From an uncultured Verrucomicrobiales bacterium (lineage in GTDB: Bacteria; Verrucomicrobiota; Verrucomicrobiia; Verrucomicrobiales; Akkermansiaceae), in NCBI GenBank assembly GCA_937901085.1, contig CALCHQ010000032.1:1-64000 (forward strand): a stretch of DNA of 64,000 nt. Reading direction: 5' to 3'. The notes below the pieces were generated by a model, which worked only from the letters and a program-made list of their open reading frames with translations, had not been told where the DNA came from and did not search any database. Of this stretch, positions 40,077 to 48,410 are shown one piece after another. Made by a program: the position numbers and the translations under genes. Numbering within the stretch: position 1 is the stretch's first letter; every line of letters starts with the position of its first letter.

Positions 40077-42743
40077 ATCGCAGAACAACCCACATTTTCG
40101 CTGAGCCTGGCCGGTGGACGGCTGGGCGTGGTGCCGGCAGGGGCTTTTCCCCGGCTGGAGCGGGCGTTTGCCCGCAGCGCAGGGGCGGGCATGCTGGATT
40201 TGCTGCGCCATGGGCTGCCGCTGGGCGCAGGGGCTTTCCCGGCATGGTTGCGGGAGCGCGCGCAGGAGCTTTGCATGCAGCATTTGCGGCAATTGCGGCG
40301 CGGGGAGGTCGAGTTTCCACAGCTTTCTGTCCGGCAGGCAGCTGCCTGGCTGGAGGGGATGCCGCCGGTGTATGGCGGCGCGGTGACAGCGGGGCTGCTG
40401 GGCGAGTGGTTCGGCTCGCTGGAGGCCGCGCTGGCCTGGCAGGCAGAGCGCGAGCTGATGACGCCGGAGAAATGGCTTGAATCGCTGGGCGAGGGCTGGC
40501 AGCAACTGGGCAAGTTGTGTTTTCACCTGGCTGAAAATGGCGGTGAGGGGGCAGAAACGCATCCTTTTGCCTTTCTGGCGACCTTTATTCACCGCGCCGG
40601 GCAGGACGGCAGGCCGCGCCATGCGCCGCTGGCCATGGCCCGCCAGGTGTATGCCGATGATACCGCGGCGCTGGCAGCACTTCTGCGCCCGCTGCAGCAG
40701 GCGGCGGCGCAGCATCCGTTCCTGAACCAGCTCATCAACAGCGGAGAGGTCTACAAGCCCTGTGCCTGGGGGCCGCGCCAGGCCTACGATTTTCTGGAAA
40801 GCCAGTCCCTGCTGGAGCAGGCAGGAATCGAGACCCGCATGGTGAACCTGTGGCAGAGCCGTCCGCCGCGGGTGGAGCTGGAGGTGCAGCTGCAGCCCGG
40901 CGGCGAGAACCAGAAGCCCGACCGCGCCCCCGCACTCAATATCTCTACCCTGCTGCGCTTCAACCCGCGTGTGGTGCTGGGCAACTATGCCCTCACCGAA
41001 GCCGAGCTGGAGGAATTGCTGGCCGGAGAGGACGGGCTTATCCGATTCCGCGGTGAGTGGGTGCGGCTGGACAGGGAGAAGCTGGAGAATCTGCTCAACA
41101 GCTGGCGGCAGGCCACCCGCATGGCGGCCGGGGGCATTCCCCTGCTGGCGGGGCTGCGCTGGTTGCTCGGCAAGCACAGCGATGCCCTGCCGAATCTGCC
41201 ACCGCCGGATGAGGACGGCATGCGCGCCATAGCGGCACCTGCCTTGCAGGAAGCCTTGCAACGGCTCTGCATCAGCCAGCATGCGGCACAGCTGCCCGGA
41301 AATCTGGCACATATCCTGCGGCCATACCAGAGGGACGGTGTGCAGTTCCTGCTGGGGGTAACGGAGGCAGGATTCGGGGCCTGTCTGGCAGATGACATGG
41401 GACTGGGAAAGACCTTGCAGGTCATTGCCTGGCTGGCGCATCTGCATGCCACCGGGGTGCTGGAAGAACGAGCAGCACTCATCGTAGCCCCGGCCTCTCT
41501 GCTCACCAACTGGCAGGAAGAACTGCGCCGCTTTGCCCCCCAGCTCAACACCCTGGTGCTGCACCCCGATATGCTGAGCCGCCAGGATGCCGGTTACCTG
41601 CAACGAAACCCCATGTGGCTGCTGCGGCGGGCGCATGTGGCACTCACCACCTACGGCATGGCCACGCGGCTGGCTGAACTGCTGCCGGCCGAGCCCCTGC
41701 CCGCCCTGGTGCTGGATGAGGCGCAGGCCATCAAGAATGCAGATTCGCAACGCACCCGCGCCCTGGTGCAGCTTCAGGCAGCTCGCCGGGTAGCGCTCAC
41801 CGGCACCCCGGTGGAAAACTCGCTGGGTGAGCTGCACAGACTCTTCCACTTCCTCACCCCCGGTCTGCTGGGCACGGAAAAGGAATTCAACACCCTGGTG
41901 CAGAAAATGGGTACGGATTACACCCCTCTGCGGCGGCTGGTGCGGCCTTTCATGCTGCGCCGCCTCAAGACCGACCCCGGCCTGCTTCCCGAACTGCCGC
42001 CCAAGACCGAGCAGCCCGCCTACTGCCTGCTCACGCCGGAACAGACCCGCCTCTATGCCCGCGAGGTGGAGAGACTGCAAAGCATCATCCACGAACCCGA
42101 CCCGCAGACGCGTCTCACCCTCCTGCTCCCCATCCTCAGCCACCTGAAGCAAATCTGCAACCACCCCGCCCAGTACTTGGGTGAGAGCTATTACGACCCC
42201 GCCCAGAGCGGCAAAATGACACGCCTGGGCTACCTGGCCCGGCAGATTGCCGCCGCGGGCGATGCCGCCCTCATCTTCACCCAGTACCGCAGCATGATGG
42301 AACCGCTGCACGACTTCCTGGCCGGCATTTTCGGGACCCCCGGTCTGGTGCTGCATGGTGGCACTCCCATTGCCGAGCGCCAGCGGCTGGTGCAGCAATT
42401 CCAGCACCCCGCCGGGCCACCTTTCTTCCTGCTCTCGCTCAAAGCCGCCGGCACCGGGCTCACCCTCACCCGGGCGCGCCACGTCATCCACTTCGACCGC
42501 TGGTGGAACCCCGCCGTAGAAAACCAGGCCAGCGACCGCGCCTACCGAATCGGCCAGCAGAACCCGGTCATCATCCACCCGCTCATCTGCCGCGGCACCA
42601 TTGAGGAAAACATCCACACCATGCTCACCCGCAAGCGCGACATGGCCGATAAACTGCTTTCCGAAGGGCTGGAAAAACTCCTGCTCCACCTCTCGCCGGA
42701 GGAAATGCTGCAGCTTGTCGGAGGAAGTTCAAACACCTCATAA
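40077..42743 (+). CDS. SNF2-family DEAD/DEAH-box helicase
   Basis: About 888 residues. The SNF2 ATPase core begins near 410: LRPYQRDGVQFL, Walker A DDMGLGKTLQ (about 440-450), motif II DEAQ (about 546), LTGTPVENSLGELHRLFHFL, and in the C-terminal lobe FTQYRSMMEPL, LKAAGTGLTLTRA and DRWWNPAVENQASDRAYRIGQ. The first 400 residues are a family-specific region. Such proteins remodel protein-DNA or RNA polymerase complexes. Starts: a GTG at 40128 is available, but the 30372 duplicate shows only synonymous changes across 40077-40127, so coding begins earlier. No ATG, GTG or TTG is in frame there, leaving ATC at 40077 (or CTG at 40101) as candidate start. Confidence 0.85.
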   Translation: MAEQPTFSLSLAGGRLGVVPAGAFPRLERAFARSAGAGMLDLLRHGLPLGAGAFPAWLRERAQELCMQHLRQLRRGEVEFPQLSVRQAAAWLEGMPPVYGGAVTAGLLGEWFGSLEAALAWQAERELMTPEKWLESLGEGWQQLGKLCFHLAENGGEGAETHPFAFLATFIHRAGQDGRPRHAPLAMARQVYADDTAALAALLRPLQQAAAQHPFLNQLINSGEVYKPCAWGPRQAYDFLESQSLLEQAGIETRMVNLWQSRPPRVELEVQLQPGGENQKPDRAPALNISTLLRFNPRVVLGNYALTEAELEELLAGEDGLIRFRGEWVRLDREKLENLLNSWRQATRMAAGGIPLLAGLRWLLGKHSDALPNLPPPDEDGMRAIAAPALQEALQRLCISQHAAQLPGNLAHILRPYQRDGVQFLLGVTEAGFGACLADDMGLGKTLQVIAWLAHLHATGVLEERAALIVAPASLLTNWQEELRRFAPQLNTLVLHPDMLSRQDAGYLQRNPMWLLRRAHVALTTYGMATRLAELLPAEPLPALVLDEAQAIKNADSQRTRALVQLQAARRVALTGTPVENSLGELHRLFHFLTPGLLGTEKEFNTLVQKMGTDYTPLRRLVRPFMLRRLKTDPGLLPELPPKTEQPAYCLLTPEQTRLYAREVERLQSIIHEPDPQTRLTLLLPILSHLKQICNHPAQYLGESYYDPAQSGKMTRLGYLARQIAAAGDAALIFTQYRSMMEPLHDFLAGIFGTPGLVLHGGTPIAERQRLVQQFQHPAGPPFFLLSLKAAGTGLTLTRARHVIHFDRWWNPAVENQASDRAYRIGQQNPVIIHPLICRGTIEENIHTMLTRKRDMADKLLSEGLEKLLLHLSPEEMLQLVGGSSNTS

Positions 42744-42760
42744 AACTATTCCTCCGCGTG

Positions 42761-42773
42761 GCGCAATTTGCGC
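42761..42773. promoter_or_regulatory. Palindrome abutting the recA -35, candidate SOS operator
   Basis: GCGCAA-T-TTGCGC, a perfect 6+1+6 inverted repeat ending at the base before the recA -35. A LexA-type repressor site is one possibility; it does not match known LexA boxes exactly. Confidence 0.35.
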
Positions 42774-42802
42774 TTGCAACAGGGTAGGGAAACGGGTAGA
42801 CT
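42774..42802 (+). promoter_or_regulatory. recA promoter
   Basis: TTGCAA (42774-42779), 17-bp spacer, TAGACT (42797-42802), then 9 nt to the ATG at 42812; predicted leader about 3 nt. Confidence 0.6.
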
Positions 42803-42811
42803 GACGGGTAT

Positions 42812-43846
42812 ATGAGCAAAGAGATTACCCTTGAGCAAGATAAGCTGATGGCCCAGCGCCAGCGAGCGCTGGATGCCGCTATGCTTCAGATTCAGAAAGA
42901 TTTTGGTGAAAACGCCATCATGCGTCTGGGCGACCGCAAGACCATGGAGGTGGAAACGATTCCGACCGGCAACCTGCTTATCGACCGCGCCCTGGGCGTG
43001 GGTGGTTTCCCGCGCGGGCGTATCGTGGAAGTATTCGGTCCGGAATCCTCCGGTAAGACAACCCTGACCCTGACGGTGATTGCCCAGGCACAGAAGGCCG
43101 GCGGTCTGGCTGCCTTCATCGATGTGGAGCATGCGCTCGACCCCGCCTATGCCGCCAAGCTGGGCGTGAACCTGGATGACCTCCTCGTTTCCCAGCCGAA
43201 CAGCGGCGAGGAAGCCCTGCAGATCTGCGAAGCCCTGGTGCGCTCCAACGCCATCGATGTGGTGGTGGTGGACTCCGTGGCCGCACTCGTGACCAAGCAG
43301 GAACTGGAAGGAGACATCGGTGACAGCACGGTAGGTGCCCAGGCCCGCCTGATGAGCGCCGCGCTGCGTAAGCTGACTTCCCTTATTTCCAAAGCCCGCA
43401 CCATCTGCATCTTCACCAACCAGATCCGTGAGAAGATTGGCGTCATGTTCGGCAACCCGGAAACCACCCCCGGTGGCCGCGCGCTGAAGTTCTACGCCTC
43501 GGTGCGCTGCGATATCCGCCGCATTGGCCAGATCAAGGGCACGGACGGCTCGGTCTCCGGCAACCGCACCAAGCTGAAAGTAGTCAAGAACAAGGTGGCT
43601 CCGCCTTTCAAGGAATGCGAATTCGACATCATGTACAACGAAGGCATCTCCTCCGTCGGCAGCCTCATTGACCTGGCCATGGAATTCGACATCGTGCAGA
43701 AGCGCGGCTCCTGGTTCAGCTACAACGGCGGGCAGCTTGCCCAGGGCCGCGACGGCGCCAAGGATGCTCTGCGGAACAACCCGGAGCTGTACGCCGAAAT
43801 CGAAGCCAAGGTGCGCGAGAAGATGGACGCCGCCGGCACCAAGTAA
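42812..43846 (+). CDS. recA: Recombinase RecA
   Basis: 344-residue strand-exchange protein for homologous recombination and SOS activation. Walker A is GPESSGKTT (from residue 76); Walker B is VVVVDSVAAL; L1 and L2 regions appear as EGDIGDSTVGAQARLM and FTNQIREKIGVMFGNPETTPGG; KFYASVRCDIRR follows. Length and order are normal. The gene has its own promoter with a very short leader, an adjoining palindrome, and its own terminator. Confidence 0.97.
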   Translation: MSKEITLEQDKLMAQRQRALDAAMLQIQKDFGENAIMRLGDRKTMEVETIPTGNLLIDRALGVGGFPRGRIVEVFGPESSGKTTLTLTVIAQAQKAGGLAAFIDVEHALDPAYAAKLGVNLDDLLVSQPNSGEEALQICEALVRSNAIDVVVVDSVAALVTKQELEGDIGDSTVGAQARLMSAALRKLTSLISKARTICIFTNQIREKIGVMFGNPETTPGGRALKFYASVRCDIRRIGQIKGTDGSVSGNRTKLKVVKNKVAPPFKECEFDIMYNEGISSVGSLIDLAMEFDIVQKRGSWFSYNGGQLAQGRDGAKDALRNNPELYAEIEAKVREKMDAAGTK

Positions 43847-43856
43847 CCTATTTTCC

Positions 43857-43887
43857 AGGCGGTCGGCATCCCCGGCCGCCTTTTTTT
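43857..43887 (+). terminator. recA terminator abutting the next start codon
   Basis: AGGCGGTCGG (43857-43866) pairs with CCGGCCGCCT (43872-43881), one T-G wobble, 5-nt loop, then seven T (43881-43887). The ATG of the SprT-like gene is the very next base. Confidence 0.8.
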
Positions 43888-44439
43888 ATGAAGCAGCCCG
43901 CAGCAAGCATTCCCCTGCCTCCCCGCCCGCCCCAGGCCACGCCGGACGCGGTGGAGCAATATGCGGCTGCCTGCCTCACCCACCTGCACCTCCACGACTG
44001 GCACTTCGGCTGGGATAAGACGGTACGCCGCCTGGGCTGCTGCAAGATGCAGCAGCGGCGCATCAGCCTTTCCTGCTATTATGCCGAGGCCTATGCCGCG
44101 AAAGAACCCGCACAGCTCTGGCGTACCCTGCTGCACGAACTAGCGCATGCCCTGGCCTGGGTTCACCACCGCGCCAGCGGCCACGGGGCGGTGTGGCAAC
44201 GCTACTGCGCCGCGCTGGGCATTGCCGGGGAACGCGCCAGCACACGCGGCATCTGCTTCAGCAGCCCCCGCCCGCCCCGCCCTGCCCGCTTCAGCCTGTG
44301 CCATCGCGATACCGGTGAGGTGTACCGCACCTACACCCGCAAGCCCCGCATCTCTGCCCGCCGCCTGCAGAGCTGCTACATCCCCGGCCGCAAGGTCGAT
44401 ACGCTGGGAAAACTCACCATCAAGAGCCTCGAATCCTGA
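43888..44439 (+). CDS. SprT-like zinc metalloprotease
   Basis: 183 residues with the HExxH zinc motif His83-Glu84-Leu-Ala-His87 in LLHELAHALAWVHHRASGHGAVW; the following HG..W supplies the third ligand, as in SprT and Spartan-type proteases. SprT-like proteins can act on DNA-protein crosslinks, fitting the recA neighbour, though their bacterial role is not settled. The start directly follows the recA terminator's T-run, so expression may depend on read-through or on a leaderless mRNA. The PBP gene follows after 3 bp. Confidence 0.8.
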   Translation: MKQPAASIPLPPRPPQATPDAVEQYAAACLTHLHLHDWHFGWDKTVRRLGCCKMQQRRISLSCYYAEAYAAKEPAQLWRTLLHELAHALAWVHHRASGHGAVWQRYCAALGIAGERASTRGICFSSPRPPRPARFSLCHRDTGEVYRTYTRKPRISARRLQSCYIPGRKVDTLGKLTIKSLES

Positions 44440-44442
44440 GCC

Positions 44443-46905
44443 ATGGCCCGCTACAAATCCACCGACGATGATGACACCACACGGGAAAACTACCCGGAGC
44501 GGGAGGATTACCGCACGCCGCCCCCCCGCCGCCAGGCGCCCCGCCGCGCGTGGGAGACAGAGTATGAGCCGCTGCCGGAGCATGTGAACCCTATTCAGGA
44601 GTTCCAGAAGCCGCCCCGCAAGGGAACCGGGTGCCTGCGCGCGCTGTGGCTCATGCTGACGCTGCCGCTGCGCCTGGTGTTCTGGGCGCTGCGAAAACTG
44701 CCGAAAATCATCCTCATTCCCACGAAAATCATCCTCAGTTTCGGTTTTGTGGGACTGATTCTGACGGGAATCCTGGCCATTATCTACGGTGTCAAAGCCG
44801 GGCGTTACGACCTCTCGCAGGTGACGCGCATGCCGGAACGCACCATTGTACTGGACCGCAAGGGCAACGAAATCGGCACGCTGCATGGCGAGAACCGCCG
44901 AAGTATTGCCAATATCCACGAGGAAGTGCCGCGCTACATGATTGACGCGCTGGTCATGCAGGAAGACCGCTCGTTCTGGACGCACGGCGGCATCGACCCG
45001 CGCGGCCTGCTGCGCGCCGTGGCCCAGGTATTCAAGCACCACCGCACCACCCAGGGCGCTTCCACCCTGACGATGCAGCTGGCCAAGAACACCTACAACC
45101 ACAGCGAACGCAGTTTCGATGCCAAGTTCACCGAAATGGCGCTTGCCCGCCGCATCGAATCCACTTACGACAAAGAAACCATCATCACCTGCTACCTCAA
45201 CCGCGTCTTCTGGGGGCATACCTTCCTGGGGCTTAAGCAGGCGGCCTACGGGTATTTCGACAAGCTGCCGCGCGACCTCACGGTGGGCGAAGCCGCCATG
45301 CTGGCCGGCATCATCTGCAGCCCCAACCAGTTCTCTCCCTACCGCAATCCTTCCTCGGCGCGGGTTCAGCGCGACAAGGTGCTGAAGCTCATGTATGAGC
45401 ATGGAAAAATCACGCGCAATGAATACGAATTCGCCCTCAAGGAACAACTCGTGACCCGCAAACCCGAACGCCGCGGCAACGACAACTACGCGCTCGACCT
45501 GGTACGCACCGAGGTGGATCACCTGCTTTCCCTGCTGGATTCCAAGGATGAACGCCTGAAGGAGGAGGTCGTCATCTCCGGCGGCCTGCGCGTACAGACC
45601 ACGCTGGACATTGACCTCCAGGATGATGCGATGCGCGAGATTGATTCCCGCCTCACCGCCATGTTCGAACGCCGGAAGGGCTGGAAACACCAGACCCGCG
45701 CCCAGTTCAAGGCCCTGAAAGAGAAAACCCCACAGGCGGAGCAGGATAAACTGCGGCCGAAGTACCTGCAGGCCGCCTGCTGTGTCATCGACAACGCCAC
45801 CGGGGCGCTGCTGGCCGTCGTAGGCGGACGGGACAGCACCGAATCTCCCCTGAACCGCGCCATCCAGAGCCGCCGCCAGGTGGGTTCTGTGTTCAAACCG
45901 CTGGTGTACACCGCCTTTTTCGAACGCGGCTACGGCCCGCGCAGCATGATTTCGGACGGCCCGATTCAGCGCGGCGAGATTGCCGGAGCCCGGCACTGGC
46001 GGCCGCGCAATTCCGATGGTTTGTTCACCGGGCTGCACCCGGCCAGCTGGGGCTTGCTCAAAAGCCGCAACACCATGGCGGTGCGCGCCGGTAATGCCGC
46101 CGGGCTGCAGAACGTCATCAACACCGCATTGACGGCAGGCTTCCCCCGCCCGACGCACACGCCTGGCCCCACCATTTACCTGGGTACCTGGGAAGCCTCT
46201 CCGCTGGAGGTGGCAGGTGCTTTCACCGCCTTTGCCAATGGCGGTGTCCGCCCCACGCCCTACATCATCCAGCACATCACCGACAAGGAGGGTCGCGTCG
46301 TGTGGCAGAACACACCCTCTGCCCGACGTCTCTGCTCCACCCGCGCTGCCAATGCCATCTCCGCTGTGCTGCAACAGATTACCAAGCCCGGCGGCACGGC
46401 CGGCAGCATGCAGGCGCTGGGCTTCAAACACCCCTGTGGAGGCAAGACCGGCACCACCAACAACTACACCAACGCATGGTTCTGCGGTTTCACCTCTGAC
46501 CTCACCGCCGCGGTGTGGGTCGGCTTTGACCGTCCGGCTCAGATTGCCGACAAGGCCTACGGCGGCACGGTGGCCCTGCCCCTCTGGGTGGGCGTGATGA
46601 AATGCGCCGCCGCCCGCGGCTACCAGATGAAGCCCATCCGCACCAGCCCCTCCGGCGCCCGCAACTACGGATTGAGGCTCTGCCGCGTATCAGGCATGCT
46701 GGCACATGCCGGGTGCGAGTACGAGGGCAAGGCCTACATCGAAACCATGGCCGATTTCACCAAGAAGCGCGGTATGTGTACCGTGCATGCCGAACTGGCC
46801 GAAGACCCCGATACAGATACCCCGGCCGACGATGTGGCCGAAGACCCCGATGCCACCCCCGATATTGATGGCCTGCCGCAGGATGATGCGGCGGAAGAAG
46901 TATAA
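44443..46905 (+). CDS. Class A penicillin-binding protein (PBP1A-type)
   Basis: 820-residue bifunctional peptidoglycan synthase. A basic and acidic cytosolic tail (1-75) precedes membrane-proximal hydrophobic segments (LMLTLPLRLVFWALRKL, then IILSFGFVGLILTGILAII). The GT51 domain has Glu174 in QEDRSFWTHGG and GASTLTMQLAKN. The transpeptidase has Ser482-x-x-Lys485 (GSVFKP), SRN and GGKTGTT. The C-terminus is a long acidic tail (EDPDTDTPADDVAEDPD). No OB or PASTA domain is evident. It probably forms one transcription unit with the SprT-like gene and the following glycosidase-like gene. Confidence 0.92.
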   Translation: MARYKSTDDDDTTRENYPEREDYRTPPPRRQAPRRAWETEYEPLPEHVNPIQEFQKPPRKGTGCLRALWLMLTLPLRLVFWALRKLPKIILIPTKIILSFGFVGLILTGILAIIYGVKAGRYDLSQVTRMPERTIVLDRKGNEIGTLHGENRRSIANIHEEVPRYMIDALVMQEDRSFWTHGGIDPRGLLRAVAQVFKHHRTTQGASTLTMQLAKNTYNHSERSFDAKFTEMALARRIESTYDKETIITCYLNRVFWGHTFLGLKQAAYGYFDKLPRDLTVGEAAMLAGIICSPNQFSPYRNPSSARVQRDKVLKLMYEHGKITRNEYEFALKEQLVTRKPERRGNDNYALDLVRTEVDHLLSLLDSKDERLKEEVVISGGLRVQTTLDIDLQDDAMREIDSRLTAMFERRKGWKHQTRAQFKALKEKTPQAEQDKLRPKYLQAACCVIDNATGALLAVVGGRDSTESPLNRAIQSRRQVGSVFKPLVYTAFFERGYGPRSMISDGPIQRGEIAGARHWRPRNSDGLFTGLHPASWGLLKSRNTMAVRAGNAAGLQNVINTALTAGFPRPTHTPGPTIYLGTWEASPLEVAGAFTAFANGGVRPTPYIIQHITDKEGRVVWQNTPSARRLCSTRAANAISAVLQQITKPGGTAGSMQALGFKHPCGGKTGTTNNYTNAWFCGFTSDLTAAVWVGFDRPAQIADKAYGGTVALPLWVGVMKCAAARGYQMKPIRTSPSGARNYGLRLCRVSGMLAHAGCEYEGKAYIETMADFTKKRGMCTVHAELAEDPDTDTPADDVAEDPDATPDIDGLPQDDAAEEV

Positions 46906-48331
46906 CCCCACCACCGCACAAGTGAAGTCGATTCTCCTCCTTCTTTTTCTGGCAGCGGCCAGCCTGGCACAGGCCTGGCAGCAGGTCAATGAAAACGCTC
47001 CCGAACCGGCGCGCGAATTCCGCGCAGCCTGGGTAGCAACAGTGTTCAATCTGGACTGGCCGAGCAAGGCCGGGCTACCAGCTGCCACGCAGAAAGCCGA
47101 GTTGCTCAACATCATCCAGCAGGCGGCGCGCCTGCGGCTCAACGCCATCATCCTCCAGGTGCGCCCGAATGGCGATGCCCTGTACCGTTCCGACCTGGAA
47201 CCCTGGAGCGCCTGGCTGAGCGGTCCCGGTGTCAATCCCGGTTACGACCCCCTCGCCTTCGCCATTGAGGAGGCTCACCGCCGCGGCATTGAAATCCACG
47301 CCTGGTTCAACCCCTTCCGCGCCACCGTAAGCAGCCGCGAAGTAGGGCGCGGGCATATTTCCCGCCGCCAGCCCGGATGGTTGCTCAAGGCCGGCAGCAC
47401 CACCATGCTCAACCCGGCGCGCCCGCAGGCCCGCGGACATGTCCTGCGCGTCATCCTGGATGTCGTGCGCCGCTATAATATCGACGGCGTGCATCTGGAT
47501 GACTATTTCTACCCTTACCCGCCCCACCACAAGGTAGCCGACGGGCGGACCCCGGCGCAGCGCCGCGAAGCCATTGATACCTTTGTGCAGGAACTCTACC
47601 GCCAGGTCAAGCAAGTCAAGCCGCATGTGCGGGTGGGCATCAGCCCCTTCGGTATCTGGCAGCCCGGCTTCCCGGCTGAGGTGCAGGCCGGTATCAACGC
47701 CTACGAAGACCTGGCCTGCGATGCCCGCAAATGGCTGGCCAGAGGCTGGGTGGACTACCTTTCGCCCCAATTGTACTGGCGTTGTGAAGGCCCGCAGAGC
47801 TTCCCCGCCCTCATGCAATGGTGGAGCAGCATCAACCCCGCGCGCCCGGTGTGGCCGGGTATTGCCTCCGTACGCGTCGACAGCAAGGAAGACCCCGGCC
47901 GCAAGGCTTCTGAAATAGGGCGGCAGATTGGCTACTCACGCCAGCTGGCGCGCCAGAGCAGCGGCCAGCTTTTCTGGAGCTGGAAGTCGCTGGGTACTAA
48001 CAGGGGAGGCATTCACAAGGTGCTGGCAGGCTGCTACAAATCGCTGGCACTGACGCCCGCCATGCCCTGGTGCGGCAGCAACCGGCCGGAACGCCCGGTC
48101 GTGCAGGCGCAGGATAGTGGTCAGGGCTGCACCCTCACCTGGCAGGGACAGGCCCGCAAGTGGGTCATTCAGGTGGGAAGCCGGGGGCGCTGGTTCACGC
48201 TGGATGTGCTGCCAGGGAACTGTACCCGGCTCACCCTGCCCCCCCGCGTGGCCAACACGCTTGACCGCATTGCCGTGCGCCCGGTCTCTCCCACAGGGGT
48301 GAGCGGCACACCGGGAGTACTGGCCCGATAG
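46886..48331 (+). CDS. GHL10-type (DUF187) family glycoside hydrolase-like protein
   Basis: Exported protein of about 481 residues: signal peptide around SILLLLFLAAASLAQA, then EFRAAWVATVFNLDWPS, the start of the GHL10/YngK-like TIM barrel. LNAIILQVRPNGDALYRSDLEPWSAWLSG, GIEIHAWFNPFR, NIDGVHLDDYFYPYP (candidate acidic catalytic residues) and VDYLSPQLYWR are family segments. Members are thought to act on peptidoglycan-type glycans, fitting the preceding PBP gene, but proof is limited. The ATG at 46886 overlaps the PBP gene by 20 bp; the GTG at 46922, directly before the signal peptide, is an equally good start. Confidence 0.8.
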   Translation: MRRKKYNPTTAQVKSILLLLFLAAASLAQAWQQVNENAPEPAREFRAAWVATVFNLDWPSKAGLPAATQKAELLNIIQQAARLRLNAIILQVRPNGDALYRSDLEPWSAWLSGPGVNPGYDPLAFAIEEAHRRGIEIHAWFNPFRATVSSREVGRGHISRRQPGWLLKAGSTTMLNPARPQARGHVLRVILDVVRRYNIDGVHLDDYFYPYPPHHKVADGRTPAQRREAIDTFVQELYRQVKQVKPHVRVGISPFGIWQPGFPAEVQAGINAYEDLACDARKWLARGWVDYLSPQLYWRCEGPQSFPALMQWWSSINPARPVWPGIASVRVDSKEDPGRKASEIGRQIGYSRQLARQSSGQLFWSWKSLGTNRGGIHKVLAGCYKSLALTPAMPWCGSNRPERPVVQAQDSGQGCTLTWQGQARKWVIQVGSRGRWFTLDVLPGNCTRLTLPPRVANTLDRIAVRPVSPTGVSGTPGVLAR

Positions 48332-48372
48332 CCCCTACGGCTAAAAAAAGGCGAGATTCTGAGAATTTAGGG

Positions 48373-48400
48373 TTGAACTGTACTCCGGGGCTGGTATAAT
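48373..48400 (+). promoter_or_regulatory. Promoter of the sugar-porter gene
   Basis: TTGAAC (48373-48378), 16-bp spacer, TATAAT (48395-48400), then 10 nt to the ATG; the best -10 in the window. Confidence 0.7.
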
Positions 48401-48410
48401 ATCAAGCGTT

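Noticed and set aside
40038..42689. 883-codon open frame antisense to the SNF2 gene
   Set aside because: Low-complexity Gln/His/Arg-rich product lying wholly opposite a convincing helicase gene; the same applies to long antisense frames over the sulfatase, purL, the PBP, the sugar porter and the 756-residue gene.
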